Shown here in pieces: positions 52,815 through 61,502 of a stretch of DNA of 64,000 nucleotides. The notes below the pieces were generated by a model that saw only the letters and a program-made list of their open reading frames with translations, had not been told where the DNA came from and searched no databases. Made by a program: the position numbers and the translations under genes. Every line of letters begins with the position of its first letter. Within the stretch, counting starts at the first letter, position 1. The DNA is from CAXPZW01 sp049594615 (GTDB lineage: Bacteria; Bacteroidota; Bacteroidia; Flavobacteriales_D; Sanyastnellaceae): the NCBI GenBank assembly GCA_049594615.1, contig JBMYJR010000001.1, forward strand, positions 88,274-152,273, given 5' to 3'.

Positions 52815-53099
52815 TTACATGTGGCCTACTTCGGGCGGGATGTTGTAGAACGTCGGGTGACGGTAGGTTTTGTCGTTGGCGGGATCGTAGAAGCAGTCCT
52901 TGTCCTGCGGTGAGCTGGCGTGCACTTGTGCGGATTCAACCACCCAAATGCTCACGCCTTCCATGCGGCGGGTGTATACGTCACGGGCGTTGGCAATGGC
53001 CATTTCGGCGTCGGCGGCGTGCAGGCTGCCCATGTGTTTGTGGTGCAAGCCGTGCTTGCTGCGTACAAAGATTTCCCAGAGGGGCCAGTTCTTACTCAT
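52815..53099 (-). CDS. paaB: 1,2-phenylacetyl-CoA epoxidase subunit PaaB
   Basis: 94 aa from ATG 53099 (MSKNWPLWEIFVRSKHGLHHKHMGSLHAADAE region). PaaB bridges the PaaAC heterodimers. Start is one base after the paaA stop; an upstream extension is not conserved. Confidence 0.94.
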   Translation of the reverse strand: MSKNWPLWEIFVRSKHGLHHKHMGSLHAADAEMAIANARDVYTRRMEGVSIWVVESAQVHASSPQDKDCFYDPANDKTYRHPTFYNIPPEVGHM

Positions 53100-53100
53100 A

Positions 53101-54051
53101 TCAGGCGGCTTCTTCGGCGTTGGTATTGGCGCATTTGGTGGCATAGGCGTTGGCCGCTTCGCGCACCCATGCACCGCTGTCGTATGCGTTTTTGCGTGCG
53201 GCTACGCGTTCCTTGTTGCAAGGCCCGTTGCCGCCCACCACTTCCCAAAACTCGGTCCAGTCGATGGTGCCCCAGTCGTAGTGGCCGGTGGCTTCATTCC
53301 ACTTGAGTTCAGGGTCGGGAATGGTGAGTCCCAAGAACTCGGCTTGGGGCACGGTCATGTCGATGAATTTTTGACGCAGGTCGTCGTTCGAGTGACGTTT
53401 GATGCGCCAGTCCATGTTCTGCTGGCTGTGTACCGAGTCTTTGTCGGACGGGCCAAACATCATCAGGGAAGGCCACCAGAAACGGTTGAGGGCGTCTTGG
53501 GCGAGCTTCTTCTGCTGCGCGGTGCCCTTGGCCATGTGCATCATGATCTCATAGCCTTGACGCTGGTGGAAGCTCTCTTCCTTACAGATGCGCACCATGG
53601 CGCGGGCGTAGGGACCGTATGAGGTGCGTTGCAGTGAAACTTGGTTCACAATGGCAGCACCGTCCACCAACCAACCGATGGCGCCGATGTCGGCCCAAGT
53701 AGGGGTGGGGTAGTTGAAAATCGAGCTGTACTTGGCCTTGCCGGTATGGAGTTCCTCCATCAAATCGGCGCGGTCAACGCCCAAGGTTTCACATGCTGAG
53801 TAGAGGTAGAGGCCGTGGCCGGCTTCGTCCTGCACTTTGGCCAACAAGATGGCCTTGCGTTTGAGGGAAGGGGCTCGGGTGATCCAGTTGCCTTCCGGCA
53901 GCATTCCCACAATTTCGGAGTGGGCGTGCTGGGCAATCTGACGGACGAGGGTGCGGCGGTATTTCTCCGGCATCCAATCCTTCGCTTCTACTTTCTTTTC
54001 GGCCTGGACGTACTCCAGGAATTCCGGGTGGTTGTCTTCGCGTTCCATCAT
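53101..54051 (-). CDS. paaA: 1,2-phenylacetyl-CoA epoxidase catalytic subunit PaaA
   Basis: 316 aa. The di-iron subunit of the oxygenase that epoxidises the ring of phenylacetyl-CoA. Iron ligands are within AKVQDEAGHGLYLYSACETLG and ICKEESFHQRQGYEIMMHM (ExxH pairs), and PYARAMVRICKEE is family-typical. It heads the minus-strand paaABCD operon behind a TTG-N20-TAAGTTTG promoter and a palindrome. The reductase paaE lies on the other strand beyond one unrelated gene. Confidence 0.97.
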   Translation of the reverse strand: MMEREDNHPEFLEYVQAEKKVEAKDWMPEKYRRTLVRQIAQHAHSEIVGMLPEGNWITRAPSLKRKAILLAKVQDEAGHGLYLYSACETLGVDRADLMEELHTGKAKYSSIFNYPTPTWADIGAIGWLVDGAAIVNQVSLQRTSYGPYARAMVRICKEESFHQRQGYEIMMHMAKGTAQQKKLAQDALNRFWWPSLMMFGPSDKDSVHSQQNMDWRIKRHSNDDLRQKFIDMTVPQAEFLGLTIPDPELKWNEATGHYDWGTIDWTEFWEVVGGNGPCNKERVAARKNAYDSGAWVREAANAYATKCANTNAEEAA

Positions 54052-54065
54052 CTGGGGCTATGGGG

Positions 54066-54096
54066 CAAACTTACTTAAACTACTCCCTGCGAACAA
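54066..54096 (-). promoter_or_regulatory. Promoter of the paaABCD operon
   Basis: On the minus strand, TTG (54096-54094), 20 nt, then TAAGTTTG (54073-54066). The -7 element lies 14 nt before ATG 54051. The -33 TTG is inside the palindrome at 54091-54116. Confidence 0.65.
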
Positions 54097-54116
54097 TGTA
54101 CTTAGTACGCATGTTC
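54091..54116. promoter_or_regulatory. Operator candidate overlapping the paaABCD -33 box
   Basis: Arms GAACAATGTACT and AGTACGCATGTTC face each other around a central T; GAACA/TGTTC and GTACT/AGTAC pair perfectly, with a 2- versus 3-nt mismatch between them. The place over the -33 box suggests a repressor site, such as a TetR-type PaaR regulator. The regulator is not in the window. Confidence 0.5.
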
Positions 54117-54254
54117 GAGCTCGCACTGGGTTTTCATCCTCCGAGAGTCCAACTTATGTAGGGAATTCACAAGGTGTACCTGTACAAGATGTGAGGAGAG
54201 CGTGATAATTGTCATAGAAATCTCCCGAACTTACTCCCCACAACGAATCGTCCC

Positions 54255-55052
54255 ATGAAGAAACGCTACATTTCTATTCTTGCCTTTGCGGCCTTGGTAC
54301 CCGCACTGATGTCGCACCACAACGGTGTGGCCGAAGAACAAAACAAGGACCGCACCGGTGCCCCCGGCAGCGACAACCCTTGCTCGCAATGCCATAGCGC
54401 TGGCGAATTCTCGCCCATCTCGGCGGTGGCCGTGCTCGAGTTTGGCACTACCACCCCCATTACCGAATACGTTCCTGGCGAAACCTACACCCTGCAGTTT
54501 GGTGTGGGCTCTACCTCGGTTCCCCAGCCCAGCGTCTACGGATTCCAAGCCACTGCGGTACTCGGTGACGGTTCCAACGCGGGAACCTTCCAAAACCCAG
54601 GTGCCGGCGTGCAACTGGAAGACGTGGGAGGTCGTCACATCATTGAACACAGCGTAGACGCCAACCTCGGCCTGTGGTCTGGCGAGTGGGTAGCCCCTGC
54701 ATCCGGCTCAGGTGAAGTTACCTTTTACATGAGCGGTGTGGCGTGCAACGACAACGGCACCTCTGGCGGTGACGGCTACGACGGTGCAACGTTTACCGTA
54801 CCCGAATTGACCATATCGGTTGATGATCTGGAAGCACAGCCTTCACTGATCGTCAACAACACCGGTCAGGCGGTTCAAGCGCGCACCAACCGCGCAGGCC
54901 AACTGATGGTCTTTAACCTCGGCGGTCAACTGGTGCACGAGCAACCTGTTCAAGTGGGCACCATTGACTTGGGCCGCAGCTTTGACGCAGGCGTATACGT
55001 CTTCAAGCTCGTTGGCGATGGCTTTGCCACCGAGCGTAAGGTTGCGCTCTAA
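54255..55052 (+). CDS. Choice-of-anchor V-type T9SS protein with a haem c motif
   Basis: 265 aa. A signal segment is followed by CSQCH (residues 43-47), a c-type haem motif, then a choice-of-anchor V/Reeler-like beta domain (ITEYVPGETYTLQFGVGS, GGRHIIEHSVDANLGLWSGEW, ATFTVPELTISVD) and a T9SS tail (NRAGQLMVFNLGGQLVHEQP to FDAGVYVFKLVGDG). It is predicted to be exported and hold one haem. It separates paaA from paaE. A strong terminator follows. Function unknown. Confidence 0.8.
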   Translation: MKKRYISILAFAALVPALMSHHNGVAEEQNKDRTGAPGSDNPCSQCHSAGEFSPISAVAVLEFGTTTPITEYVPGETYTLQFGVGSTSVPQPSVYGFQATAVLGDGSNAGTFQNPGAGVQLEDVGGRHIIEHSVDANLGLWSGEWVAPASGSGEVTFYMSGVACNDNGTSGGDGYDGATFTVPELTISVDDLEAQPSLIVNNTGQAVQARTNRAGQLMVFNLGGQLVHEQPVQVGTIDLGRSFDAGVYVFKLVGDGFATERKVAL

Positions 55053-55077
55053 CCGCACAGAAAATGACATTTCGCAG

Positions 55078-55103
55078 AAAAGGGTCCGCACGGACCCTTT
55101 TTT
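55078..55103 (+). terminator. Rho-independent terminator
   Basis: AAAAGGGTCCG / CGGACCCTTTT stem with a CA loop, then T-run. It ends the haem-protein transcript and isolates paaE. Confidence 0.85.
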
Positions 55104-55111
55104 GTTTGGAT

Positions 55112-55119
55112 TACTTTTG
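55112..55119 (+). promoter_or_regulatory. -7 element for paaE
   Basis: TACTTTTG ends only 5 nt before ATG 55125, so the transcript would be leaderless or nearly so. No -33 box is obvious; it would fall in the terminator stem. Confidence 0.5.
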
Positions 55120-55124
55120 CCGCC

Positions 55125-56201
55125 ATGCCCACCTTTCACGCCTTGACCATTGCAGACGTCCGCCGCGAAACCGAAGACACGGTATCCTTGGCCTTTGACG
55201 TTCCTGCAGACCTGCGCGAGGACTACCGTTTTGAACACGGCCAGTACTTGACCTTGCGCGCCATCCTCTCCGGCGAGGACACCCGCCGCAGTTATTCCAT
55301 ATGTTCCGGAGTGAACGACGACGAGCTGCGCGTGGCCATCAAACAAGTGCCGGGAGGCTTGTTCAGCACCTACGCCAACCAGAAACTCAAGGCGGGCGAT
55401 ACCTTGGAAGTAATGACCCCCATGGGCCGCTTTACCGCACCGCTGGACCCTGCAAAGGCCAAACACTATGTGCTGTTTGCTGCGGGCAGTGGCATCACCC
55501 CCATGATGAGCATCCTCAAGACCGTCCTCACCGAAGAACCCGAGAGCGAGGTGACCTTGGTGTATGGCAATCGCAAGTTCCAAACGGTCATCTTCCGAGA
55601 TGAGCTCGAAGACCTCAAGGACGCCTACTTGGGCCGCTTGCGCATCTTCCACGTACTCAGCCGCGAGGCCAATGAAGTGGCCCTGTTTTCGGGCCGCATA
55701 GACCAGGAGAAATGCGACGCGTTCATGCGTCTGTTGATCCAGCCAGAGTCGGTGGATCACGCGTTCATTTGCGGACCTGAAGAAATGATTGAGGCCGTGC
55801 GCACCTCGCTGGGCAATGCCGGGGTACCCGAGGACCGCGTGCACTTTGAACTGTTTACTTCGCCCAAAGGAAAACTGGGCGGCCGCACCGAGGACCAACC
55901 CGAACCCGAAGACACCGGAGAACGCACCCAAACCCGCGTGACCCTTTACGGCCAGCAATGGGACTTTGATATGGGCCAGCACGAGTTTGTGCTTGACGCC
56001 GCCTCCAACCAAGGACTGGACCTGCCATACAGCTGCAAGGGAGGCATGTGCAACACCTGCCGCGCCAAGCTGGTGAAAGGTGAGGTGGAAATGAAAGTCA
56101 ACTATGCGCTGTATCCTGACGAGGTAGAAGCGGGTTATATCCTCACCTGCCAGTCCCGTCCTAAAACCGACCACATCGAAGTGGACTTTGATCAACAGTA
56201 A
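55125..56201 (+). CDS. paaE: 1,2-phenylacetyl-CoA epoxidase reductase subunit PaaE
   Basis: 358 aa. It passes electrons from NADPH to the PaaA di-iron centre. FAD-binding domain (RRSYSICSGVNDDELRVAIKQVPGGLFS region), NAD domain (FAAGSGITPMMSILKTVL) and a C-terminal 2Fe-2S ferredoxin domain with CKGGMCNTCR and the last Cys in ILTCQSRP are all present. It is split from paaABCD, divergent across one gene. It is followed 15 nt later by hemE. Confidence 0.95.
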   Translation: MPTFHALTIADVRRETEDTVSLAFDVPADLREDYRFEHGQYLTLRAILSGEDTRRSYSICSGVNDDELRVAIKQVPGGLFSTYANQKLKAGDTLEVMTPMGRFTAPLDPAKAKHYVLFAAGSGITPMMSILKTVLTEEPESEVTLVYGNRKFQTVIFRDELEDLKDAYLGRLRIFHVLSREANEVALFSGRIDQEKCDAFMRLLIQPESVDHAFICGPEEMIEAVRTSLGNAGVPEDRVHFELFTSPKGKLGGRTEDQPEPEDTGERTQTRVTLYGQQWDFDMGQHEFVLDAASNQGLDLPYSCKGGMCNTCRAKLVKGEVEMKVNYALYPDEVEAGYILTCQSRPKTDHIEVDFDQQ

Positions 56202-56216
56202 TCCCTGCCGGATTTC

Positions 56217-57251
56217 ATGGCTTTGAAAAACGACCTCTTGCTGCGCACCATCCGCGGCGAACAGACCGAACGCACTCCCGTATGGCTCATGCGCCAAGCG
56301 GGCCGCATCCTTCCCGAATACCGCGCTGTGCGTGCCTCGCTCAGCGGCTTTCGCGAACTCGTAGAAACCCCCGAGCGTGCTGCCGAGGTGACCATCCAAC
56401 CGGTGGATTTGTTGGGGGTGGACGCCGCCATCATCTTCTCGGACATCCTGGTGATTCCAGACGCCATGGGCTTACCCTACCGCATGGAGAAAGGGATAGG
56501 ACCAGTCTTTGACAACACCGTCCGCAGCGAAGCACAACGTGCCGCGCTCGACAATGCGCCCGATGTGGCCGACCGATTGAGCTACGTGTTTGAAGCGCTT
56601 CGCCTGACCAAAAAGGAGCTCGACGGCCGCGTGCCGCTCATTGGATTTGCCGGAGCGCCATGGACAATTTTCTGTTACATGACCGAGGGTGGAGGCAGCA
56701 AAACCTTCAGTCATCCAAGACGCCTTTTGTACACCGAGCCAGAAATGGCACACCGCTTGCTCAGTGACATCACGGAGGTGACCATTGCCTACCTCAAACT
56801 GCAAATCCAGGCCGGCGCCGATGTGGTGCAAGTCTTTGACAGTTGGGCAGGGGTGCTCTCCGCGGACGTGTATCGGGCATTTGCATTGCCCTACCTGCAG
56901 CGCATCTGCGATGCCATCCAGGAGGTTCCAGTGACGCTCTTTTCAAAAGGTGCCTACGGCAGCCTTGCGGATTTGGGCCAGCTTGACTGCCAAACCGTAG
57001 GTCTGGACTGGAACATGGACATCGCTGAAGCACGCCAACAGGTGGGCGCAGGTAAGACTTTGCAAGGCAATTTGGACCCTACGGTCCTCTACGCCGACTA
57101 CGAAACGATTCGGAAACACACCCGTGCAATGCTTGCCGGATTTGGGCCGAATCGCCATATTGCCAACTTGGGTCACGGTGTCTATCCAGACACCAACCCC
57201 GATCACGTGCGTTGCTTTATCGATGCAGTGAAGACGTTTGAAAACCAATGA
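56217..57251 (+). CDS. hemE: Uroporphyrinogen decarboxylase
   Basis: 344 aa. It removes four carboxyl groups from uroporphyrinogen III in haem synthesis. The signature PVWLMRQAGRILPEYR near residues 20-36 and GFAGAPWTIFCYM are conserved, as is the catalytic Asp in FSDILVIPDAMG. Its stop overlaps the start of the next OmpA-like gene by ATGA. Haem is also needed by the cytochrome-like proteins in this window. Confidence 0.97.
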   Translation: MALKNDLLLRTIRGEQTERTPVWLMRQAGRILPEYRAVRASLSGFRELVETPERAAEVTIQPVDLLGVDAAIIFSDILVIPDAMGLPYRMEKGIGPVFDNTVRSEAQRAALDNAPDVADRLSYVFEALRLTKKELDGRVPLIGFAGAPWTIFCYMTEGGGSKTFSHPRRLLYTEPEMAHRLLSDITEVTIAYLKLQIQAGADVVQVFDSWAGVLSADVYRAFALPYLQRICDAIQEVPVTLFSKGAYGSLADLGQLDCQTVGLDWNMDIAEARQQVGAGKTLQGNLDPTVLYADYETIRKHTRAMLAGFGPNRHIANLGHGVYPDTNPDHVRCFIDAVKTFENQ

Positions 57252-58408
57252 ATATGAAAATTCAAGTACTCCTTTGCAGCCTGCTTATCGCCGGTGTGGT
57301 TGCAGCTCAGGAAAACCTGGTGCCCAATCCCGACTTCGAGGACGCCAACATTCGCGCACTTAAAAAGCGCGGCATGCTGGACGACACCTGTGAAGAATGG
57401 ACCTCAGCCACCGAAGCTGCCGTTGACTTTTACTCGGCAGGTGTAAAAGGCGACAAAGTGGGGGTTCCCCTGAACGAGCTCGGTACGCAAACCGCCAACT
57501 CTGGCAACCGCTACGCCGGCTTCACCGCGTACTCGAAAGATCCTCGCAAATTCAACCGCCAGTACCTCACCATTAAGCTCGACGACGAACTCGAAGAGAA
57601 CGTGACTTACTGCATTTCCATCAACGTTTCGCTTGCAGACCTCTCGAAGTATGCAGTGAACGGCATTGGCGTGTATGTGTCGGACCGCAAGGTGAGCCAA
57701 GGCAACACCGGTAACATGGTAAAAACCGACAATGTGGTGCGCCACCGCTCCAATAAGGTCATGCAGAGCATGGATCAGTGGGAGACCATCTGTGGCACCT
57801 TTGTGGGTACCGGCGAAGAGCAGTACATCGTCATCGGCAACTTTGCCAGCGACAACAAGCTCAAGATTGAAAAGGTGAAGCGTCCCAAGAACGTGACCGG
57901 TGTGCAATTCCAAGCCGCCTACTACTATGTGGACGATGTTGAAGTGAAAGCCATCACTGCTCCTTCGGAGTGCGCCTGCACCCCTGCCGATGAGCGCGAG
58001 CCCGACCTGATCTTCACCAAAAAGAATGTGGCTTCGGAAGAGGAGATGAGCACCAGTGATAAGGTGAAAACCAGCACCGTTTACTTCGCCTCACTTAAAA
58101 GCGAGCTCACCGGCTTGGCCAAACGCGATTTGGATGCGCTGGCCGACCTGCTCAAAGCCAACCCCAGTATGCGCCTCGAAGTCGTGGGCCATTCGGACGA
58201 CGACGAAATGAAGGAAGGAGAACTCAACCCCCGCTACGCTGCCATGGGCAAGCGCCGTGCCGATCAGGTGGTGCGCTACCTGATCAGCAAAGGGGTGAGC
58301 GAAATGCGCATTGTACCACGCAGCAAAGAAAACACCCAACCCTCCAACACGCGCCCCACGCCACTGGCCAAAGCGCAAAATCGACGGGTAGAGTTTGTGA
58401 TCAAGTAA
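57248..58408 (+). CDS. OmpA family protein with N-terminal NLVPN domain
   Basis: 386 aa. A signal peptide ends near VVAAQ; the N-terminal domain starts ENLVPNPDFED and looks like a carbohydrate-binding or beta-sandwich module; CACTP marks the hinge, and the C-terminal OmpA domain (about 280-386: VYFASLKSELTGLAKRDLDAL, LEVVGHSDDDEMKEG, AKAQNRRVEFVIK) binds peptidoglycan. It is paralogous to the following gene. A strong terminator follows, so hemE and this gene form one transcript. Confidence 0.88.
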   Translation: MNMKIQVLLCSLLIAGVVAAQENLVPNPDFEDANIRALKKRGMLDDTCEEWTSATEAAVDFYSAGVKGDKVGVPLNELGTQTANSGNRYAGFTAYSKDPRKFNRQYLTIKLDDELEENVTYCISINVSLADLSKYAVNGIGVYVSDRKVSQGNTGNMVKTDNVVRHRSNKVMQSMDQWETICGTFVGTGEEQYIVIGNFASDNKLKIEKVKRPKNVTGVQFQAAYYYVDDVEVKAITAPSECACTPADEREPDLIFTKKNVASEEEMSTSDKVKTSTVYFASLKSELTGLAKRDLDALADLLKANPSMRLEVVGHSDDDEMKEGELNPRYAAMGKRRADQVVRYLISKGVSEMRIVPRSKENTQPSNTRPTPLAKAQNRRVEFVIK

Positions 58409-58431
58409 TCACAGCTTACAACGCATAGAAG

Positions 58432-58461
58432 AACGCCGCCCCGCCGAGGGCGGCGTTTTTT
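58432..58461 (+). terminator. Rho-independent terminator
   Basis: A perfect 10-bp GC-rich stem AACGCCGCCC / GGGCGGCGTT with a 6-nt loop and T-run. It follows the first OmpA-like gene. Confidence 0.9.
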
Positions 58462-58615
58462 GTTGCTCGCCTTTTTGTTGGTATCGATACCGGTCAGCGC
58501 TGCCCGGCATGAACGGTCAGGTGGTGATACCTTTTACCATTCAGCCCTTCCGCTCGTTTCTTGCCACCTATCTTGCGGGTTGGGCGCATGTCATTTGGCC
58601 CGCGCTTTGCGTTCT

Positions 58616-59749
58616 ATGGATGTGAAACCTGCATTTCTGCTCCCTTTTTTTCTGTGGTGCCTGATGGGATCGGCTCAGAATTTGGTGCCCAACGGCAGCT
58701 TTGAGAACAAGTCTTATTGCCCGCCCAACTTCAACTCTACGGCGTTGACCTGGGTGATCGACTGGACCCAACCCACTTCTGCCACCCCGGACTACTTCAA
58801 CAGTTGCAGCCGCAAGGCTGGCGTGCCCAAAAACATGTTTGGCAATCAAGAGGCCCAAGACGGTGAAGCGTATCTGGGGATTGTCACCTTTACCCCCAGC
58901 CAGCCCAACTACCGCGAATACGTGCAATGCAAGCTCGACCGTCCCTTGAACCGGGGCGAGATGGTGTGTTTGGAATACTTTGTATCCCCGGGCGACGGTG
59001 CGCGCTACGTGACCGACGGTTTTGGGGGCTACTTCAGCAAAGGTCCCATCAAGGCGGGCAACAAAAAACGCCTGCCTGTGACTGCGCACGTTGGCAATCC
59101 TGACTTGCACTTTGTAGACGGCTACCAGCGTTGGACCAAGATCTCGGACGTATACATCGCCGAAGGTGGAGAATCCCACCTCACTTTTGGCAACTTCCGT
59201 GCAGACCGAGACACCCGCGTACTGCGCCGCGAAGACCCGGAAGTGGATGTCAACTCCGAATGGGCTTACCTCTACCTGGACAACGTCATTGTAGCACCCA
59301 TTGAAGTGCGCGAGGAGTGCAGTTGTGCCAATGACATCTTGCGGGCAGGCGTGCATGATCCACCCTTGCAATTGGAGGAGGTACGTGCCTTGGAATTTGG
59401 TGCCATTCACTTTGGGTTTGACCAGCGTGTGCTCAACGACTCAGCCGTGACCGCCCTCAACGGCATCGCCCGTACGTTGGCCCGTGGTGAGTTTATGCAA
59501 TTGCGCATCACCGGTCACACCGATGTGATTGGTCCAGATGGGTACAACATGGGACTCAGCCAAGCCCGTGCCGATGCAGTGATGGATTACCTCGTAGACA
59601 AGGGCATCCCCCGCGACCGGTTGAAACTCGAATGGAAGGGGTCAGCCGAACCCGTGGCCGAAAATGCCACCGCCGAAGGTCGCGCCCGCAACCGCAGGGT
59701 GTCGTTTGAAGTGGAGATCAAGCGTTACTCCGCCGCCACGCCGCGCTGA
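58616..59749 (+). CDS. OmpA family protein with N-terminal NLVPN domain, second copy
   Basis: 377 aa from ATG 58616. Signal peptide (MDVKPAFLLPFFLWCLMGSAQ), an N-terminal domain starting NLVPNGSFENKSYCPPNF, and a C-terminal OmpA domain (about 265-377: IHFGFDQRVLNDSAVTALNGI, LRITGHTDVIGPDGYNMGLSQARADAV, EGRARNRRVSFEVEI). It parallels the gene before it in both domains. An earlier in-frame ATG at 58460 is inside the terminator and is rejected. The 3' end overlaps the convergent MFS gene by 25 nt. Confidence 0.88.
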   Translation: MDVKPAFLLPFFLWCLMGSAQNLVPNGSFENKSYCPPNFNSTALTWVIDWTQPTSATPDYFNSCSRKAGVPKNMFGNQEAQDGEAYLGIVTFTPSQPNYREYVQCKLDRPLNRGEMVCLEYFVSPGDGARYVTDGFGGYFSKGPIKAGNKKRLPVTAHVGNPDLHFVDGYQRWTKISDVYIAEGGESHLTFGNFRADRDTRVLRREDPEVDVNSEWAYLYLDNVIVAPIEVREECSCANDILRAGVHDPPLQLEEVRALEFGAIHFGFDQRVLNDSAVTALNGIARTLARGEFMQLRITGHTDVIGPDGYNMGLSQARADAVMDYLVDKGIPRDRLKLEWKGSAEPVAENATAEGRARNRRVSFEVEIKRYSAATPR

Positions 59750-61131
59750 CGCTTTTTCTGGCGCTGACGGCGGCGTTTGACCTCTTCGCGCGGGGCCAAA
59801 AAGCGCTCCTCTTTGGGCACCACTTTCAACAGAATCAGCGCAATCACAAAGAAGACAATCAAGGCAAGTACCGAATTGCGAATGGTACCGGTCCAGCCTT
59901 CAATGAAACCGAAGGAAAACGTGCCGATGATGATGCCGTACTTCTCCAGTACATCGAAGAAGCTGAAGTAAGAGGTGGTGTCTTCGGTCTCGGGCAAGAA
60001 TTTGGAGTAGGTGGAACGGCTGAGGCTTTGCGTGCCGCCCATGATGAAGCCAATGCACGAGGCCGCGGCCCAGAATTCAGAGGGGGTGTGGACCGCAAAA
60101 AAGGCCCAACAACACACCGCAATCCAGCAGCACATGGCCACCATCAAGCTTTGCACGTTGCCCAATTTCTTGGCCATCCAGCTGAACAGGAAGGCTCCGG
60201 GAATGGCAATGAGTTGCACCAGGATGATGGCCACAATAAGCTCACCGGTTTCCATGCCCACCACTTCGTTGCCGTGTTCGTCGATGCGTACAATGGCCTT
60301 GATGCCAAAGAATTGCGCCATGAGCATGACGGTTTGCACGCCCATACTCAGTACAAAAAAGGCCACCAGGTACCACCACAGTCTGCGGGCATTCCAAGCA
60401 TCCCAGAACACCATACGCAGCTCTTCAAAGCCCTTGGTGATGAGTTTGCCTTGGCCTTTGTGATTGTAAGGATTGTCGGGGATGCGCCGCAGGGTGATTT
60501 GGGCGAACCCAAGCCACCAAACCCCCACCATCAAAAAACACCAGCGGGCGTCGATGTCAAACACTTGAACCATGATCAAATTGATCACCAGCAGGATGAC
60601 CGAACCCACATACCCCATGGCAAAGCCACGGGCCGATAGCTGGTCGTGTTCCGCTTTTGGAGCGATGTCGGGCAGGTACGAATTGTAAAAGACCAAACTG
60701 CTCCAATACCCCATACTGGCGAGTACGAGCACCAACATGCTGAGCTCCAGGTGTTGGGGGTCGAACCACCACAGCGCCATGCAGGCCACGGACCCGAGGT
60801 AACAGAAGACTTTGAGGAAGAATTTCTTTTTGCCCGCATAGTCCGCGATGCCGCTCAGAAGCGGGGAAAGCAAGGCGACCAGCAACAACGAGAAGCTGAT
60901 CGCGTAGCTGTAGAGCTCGGTGTTGACGAACTCCATTCCAAAGGCCTCTACGACGGCTACTTCCACATCTTCACCGAGCACCTTGTCGCGCACGACTTGG
61001 ACGTTGGTTTTGGTGACTTCGTTGTAAAAAATGGGGAAGATGGCGGTGGAAATCACCAGGGCATACACCGAGTTGGCCCAGTCGTAAAACGACCATGCGC
61101 GTTGAACCCGTTTGGAGTAGGGAGCATTCAC
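59725..61131 (-). CDS. MFS transporter, UMF1/Atg22-like
   Basis: 468 aa from GTG 61131; TTG 61155 is possible, and no ATG is near. About twelve membrane helices; the N-terminus RVQRAWSFYDWANSVYALVISTAIFPIFY matches the family signature of Atg22-like (PF11700) carriers, and GIADYAGKKKFFLK is the loop between helices 2 and 3. Members export amino acids or other small molecules; the substrate is unknown. It is convergent with the second OmpA-like gene and shares the last 25 nt. Confidence 0.88.
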   Translation of the reverse strand: MNAPYSKRVQRAWSFYDWANSVYALVISTAIFPIFYNEVTKTNVQVVRDKVLGEDVEVAVVEAFGMEFVNTELYSYAISFSLLLVALLSPLLSGIADYAGKKKFFLKVFCYLGSVACMALWWFDPQHLELSMLVLVLASMGYWSSLVFYNSYLPDIAPKAEHDQLSARGFAMGYVGSVILLVINLIMVQVFDIDARWCFLMVGVWWLGFAQITLRRIPDNPYNHKGQGKLITKGFEELRMVFWDAWNARRLWWYLVAFFVLSMGVQTVMLMAQFFGIKAIVRIDEHGNEVVGMETGELIVAIILVQLIAIPGAFLFSWMAKKLGNVQSLMVAMCCWIAVCCWAFFAVHTPSEFWAAASCIGFIMGGTQSLSRSTYSKFLPETEDTTSYFSFFDVLEKYGIIIGTFSFGFIEGWTGTIRNSVLALIVFFVIALILLKVVPKEERFLAPREEVKRRRQRQKKRQRGVAAE

Positions 61132-61195
61132 AGAGCGGGAAGTTAGGCAAACCAACCTGAGCGAACCTGTGGCGCAGCTCCAAGGTTATGCTAGC

Positions 61196-61468
61196 ATGGA
61201 ACTTTCCGATCAGGATGTGGACCGTGTGATTGAAATGGCGTGGGAAGACCGCACCCCGTTTGAGGCCATTGCCTTCCAGTTTGGGTTGGGTGAACAGGAC
61301 GTGATCACCCTGATGCGCCGCGAGCTGAGTCCCAAGGGATTTCGCCGCTGGCGCAAGCGGGTGCAGGGACGTTCTACAAAGCACCAACAGTTGCGCGCAG
61401 ACGAGGTGCAGCGGTTTCGTTGTTCGCGACAGCGCCACATCTCTTCTAACCGCATCTCCAAGCGCTGA
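61196..61468 (+). CDS. DUF2805 (TIGR03643) family protein
   Basis: 90 aa from ATG 61196. The family core VDRVIEMAWEDRTPFEAIAFQFGL and LMRRELSPKGFRRWRKRVQGR is almost fully conserved. It is a short basic protein with a helix-turn-helix look; function is unknown. It lies between the MFS gene and L-2-hydroxyglutarate oxidase. Confidence 0.9.
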   Translation: MELSDQDVDRVIEMAWEDRTPFEAIAFQFGLGEQDVITLMRRELSPKGFRRWRKRVQGRSTKHQQLRADEVQRFRCSRQRHISSNRISKR

Positions 61469-61476
61469 GATTGCGC

Positions 61477-61484
61477 TACCTTTG
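61477..61484 (+). promoter_or_regulatory. -7 element for lhgO
   Basis: TACCTTTG, an exact match, 18 nt before ATG 61503; supports that start. Confidence 0.55.
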
Positions 61485-61502
61485 CCCGAGCATTTTTTGC
61501 CC

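Noticed and set aside
58460..58615. Longer N-terminus for the second OmpA-like protein
   Set aside because: It would start inside the terminator and hide the normal signal peptide at 58616.
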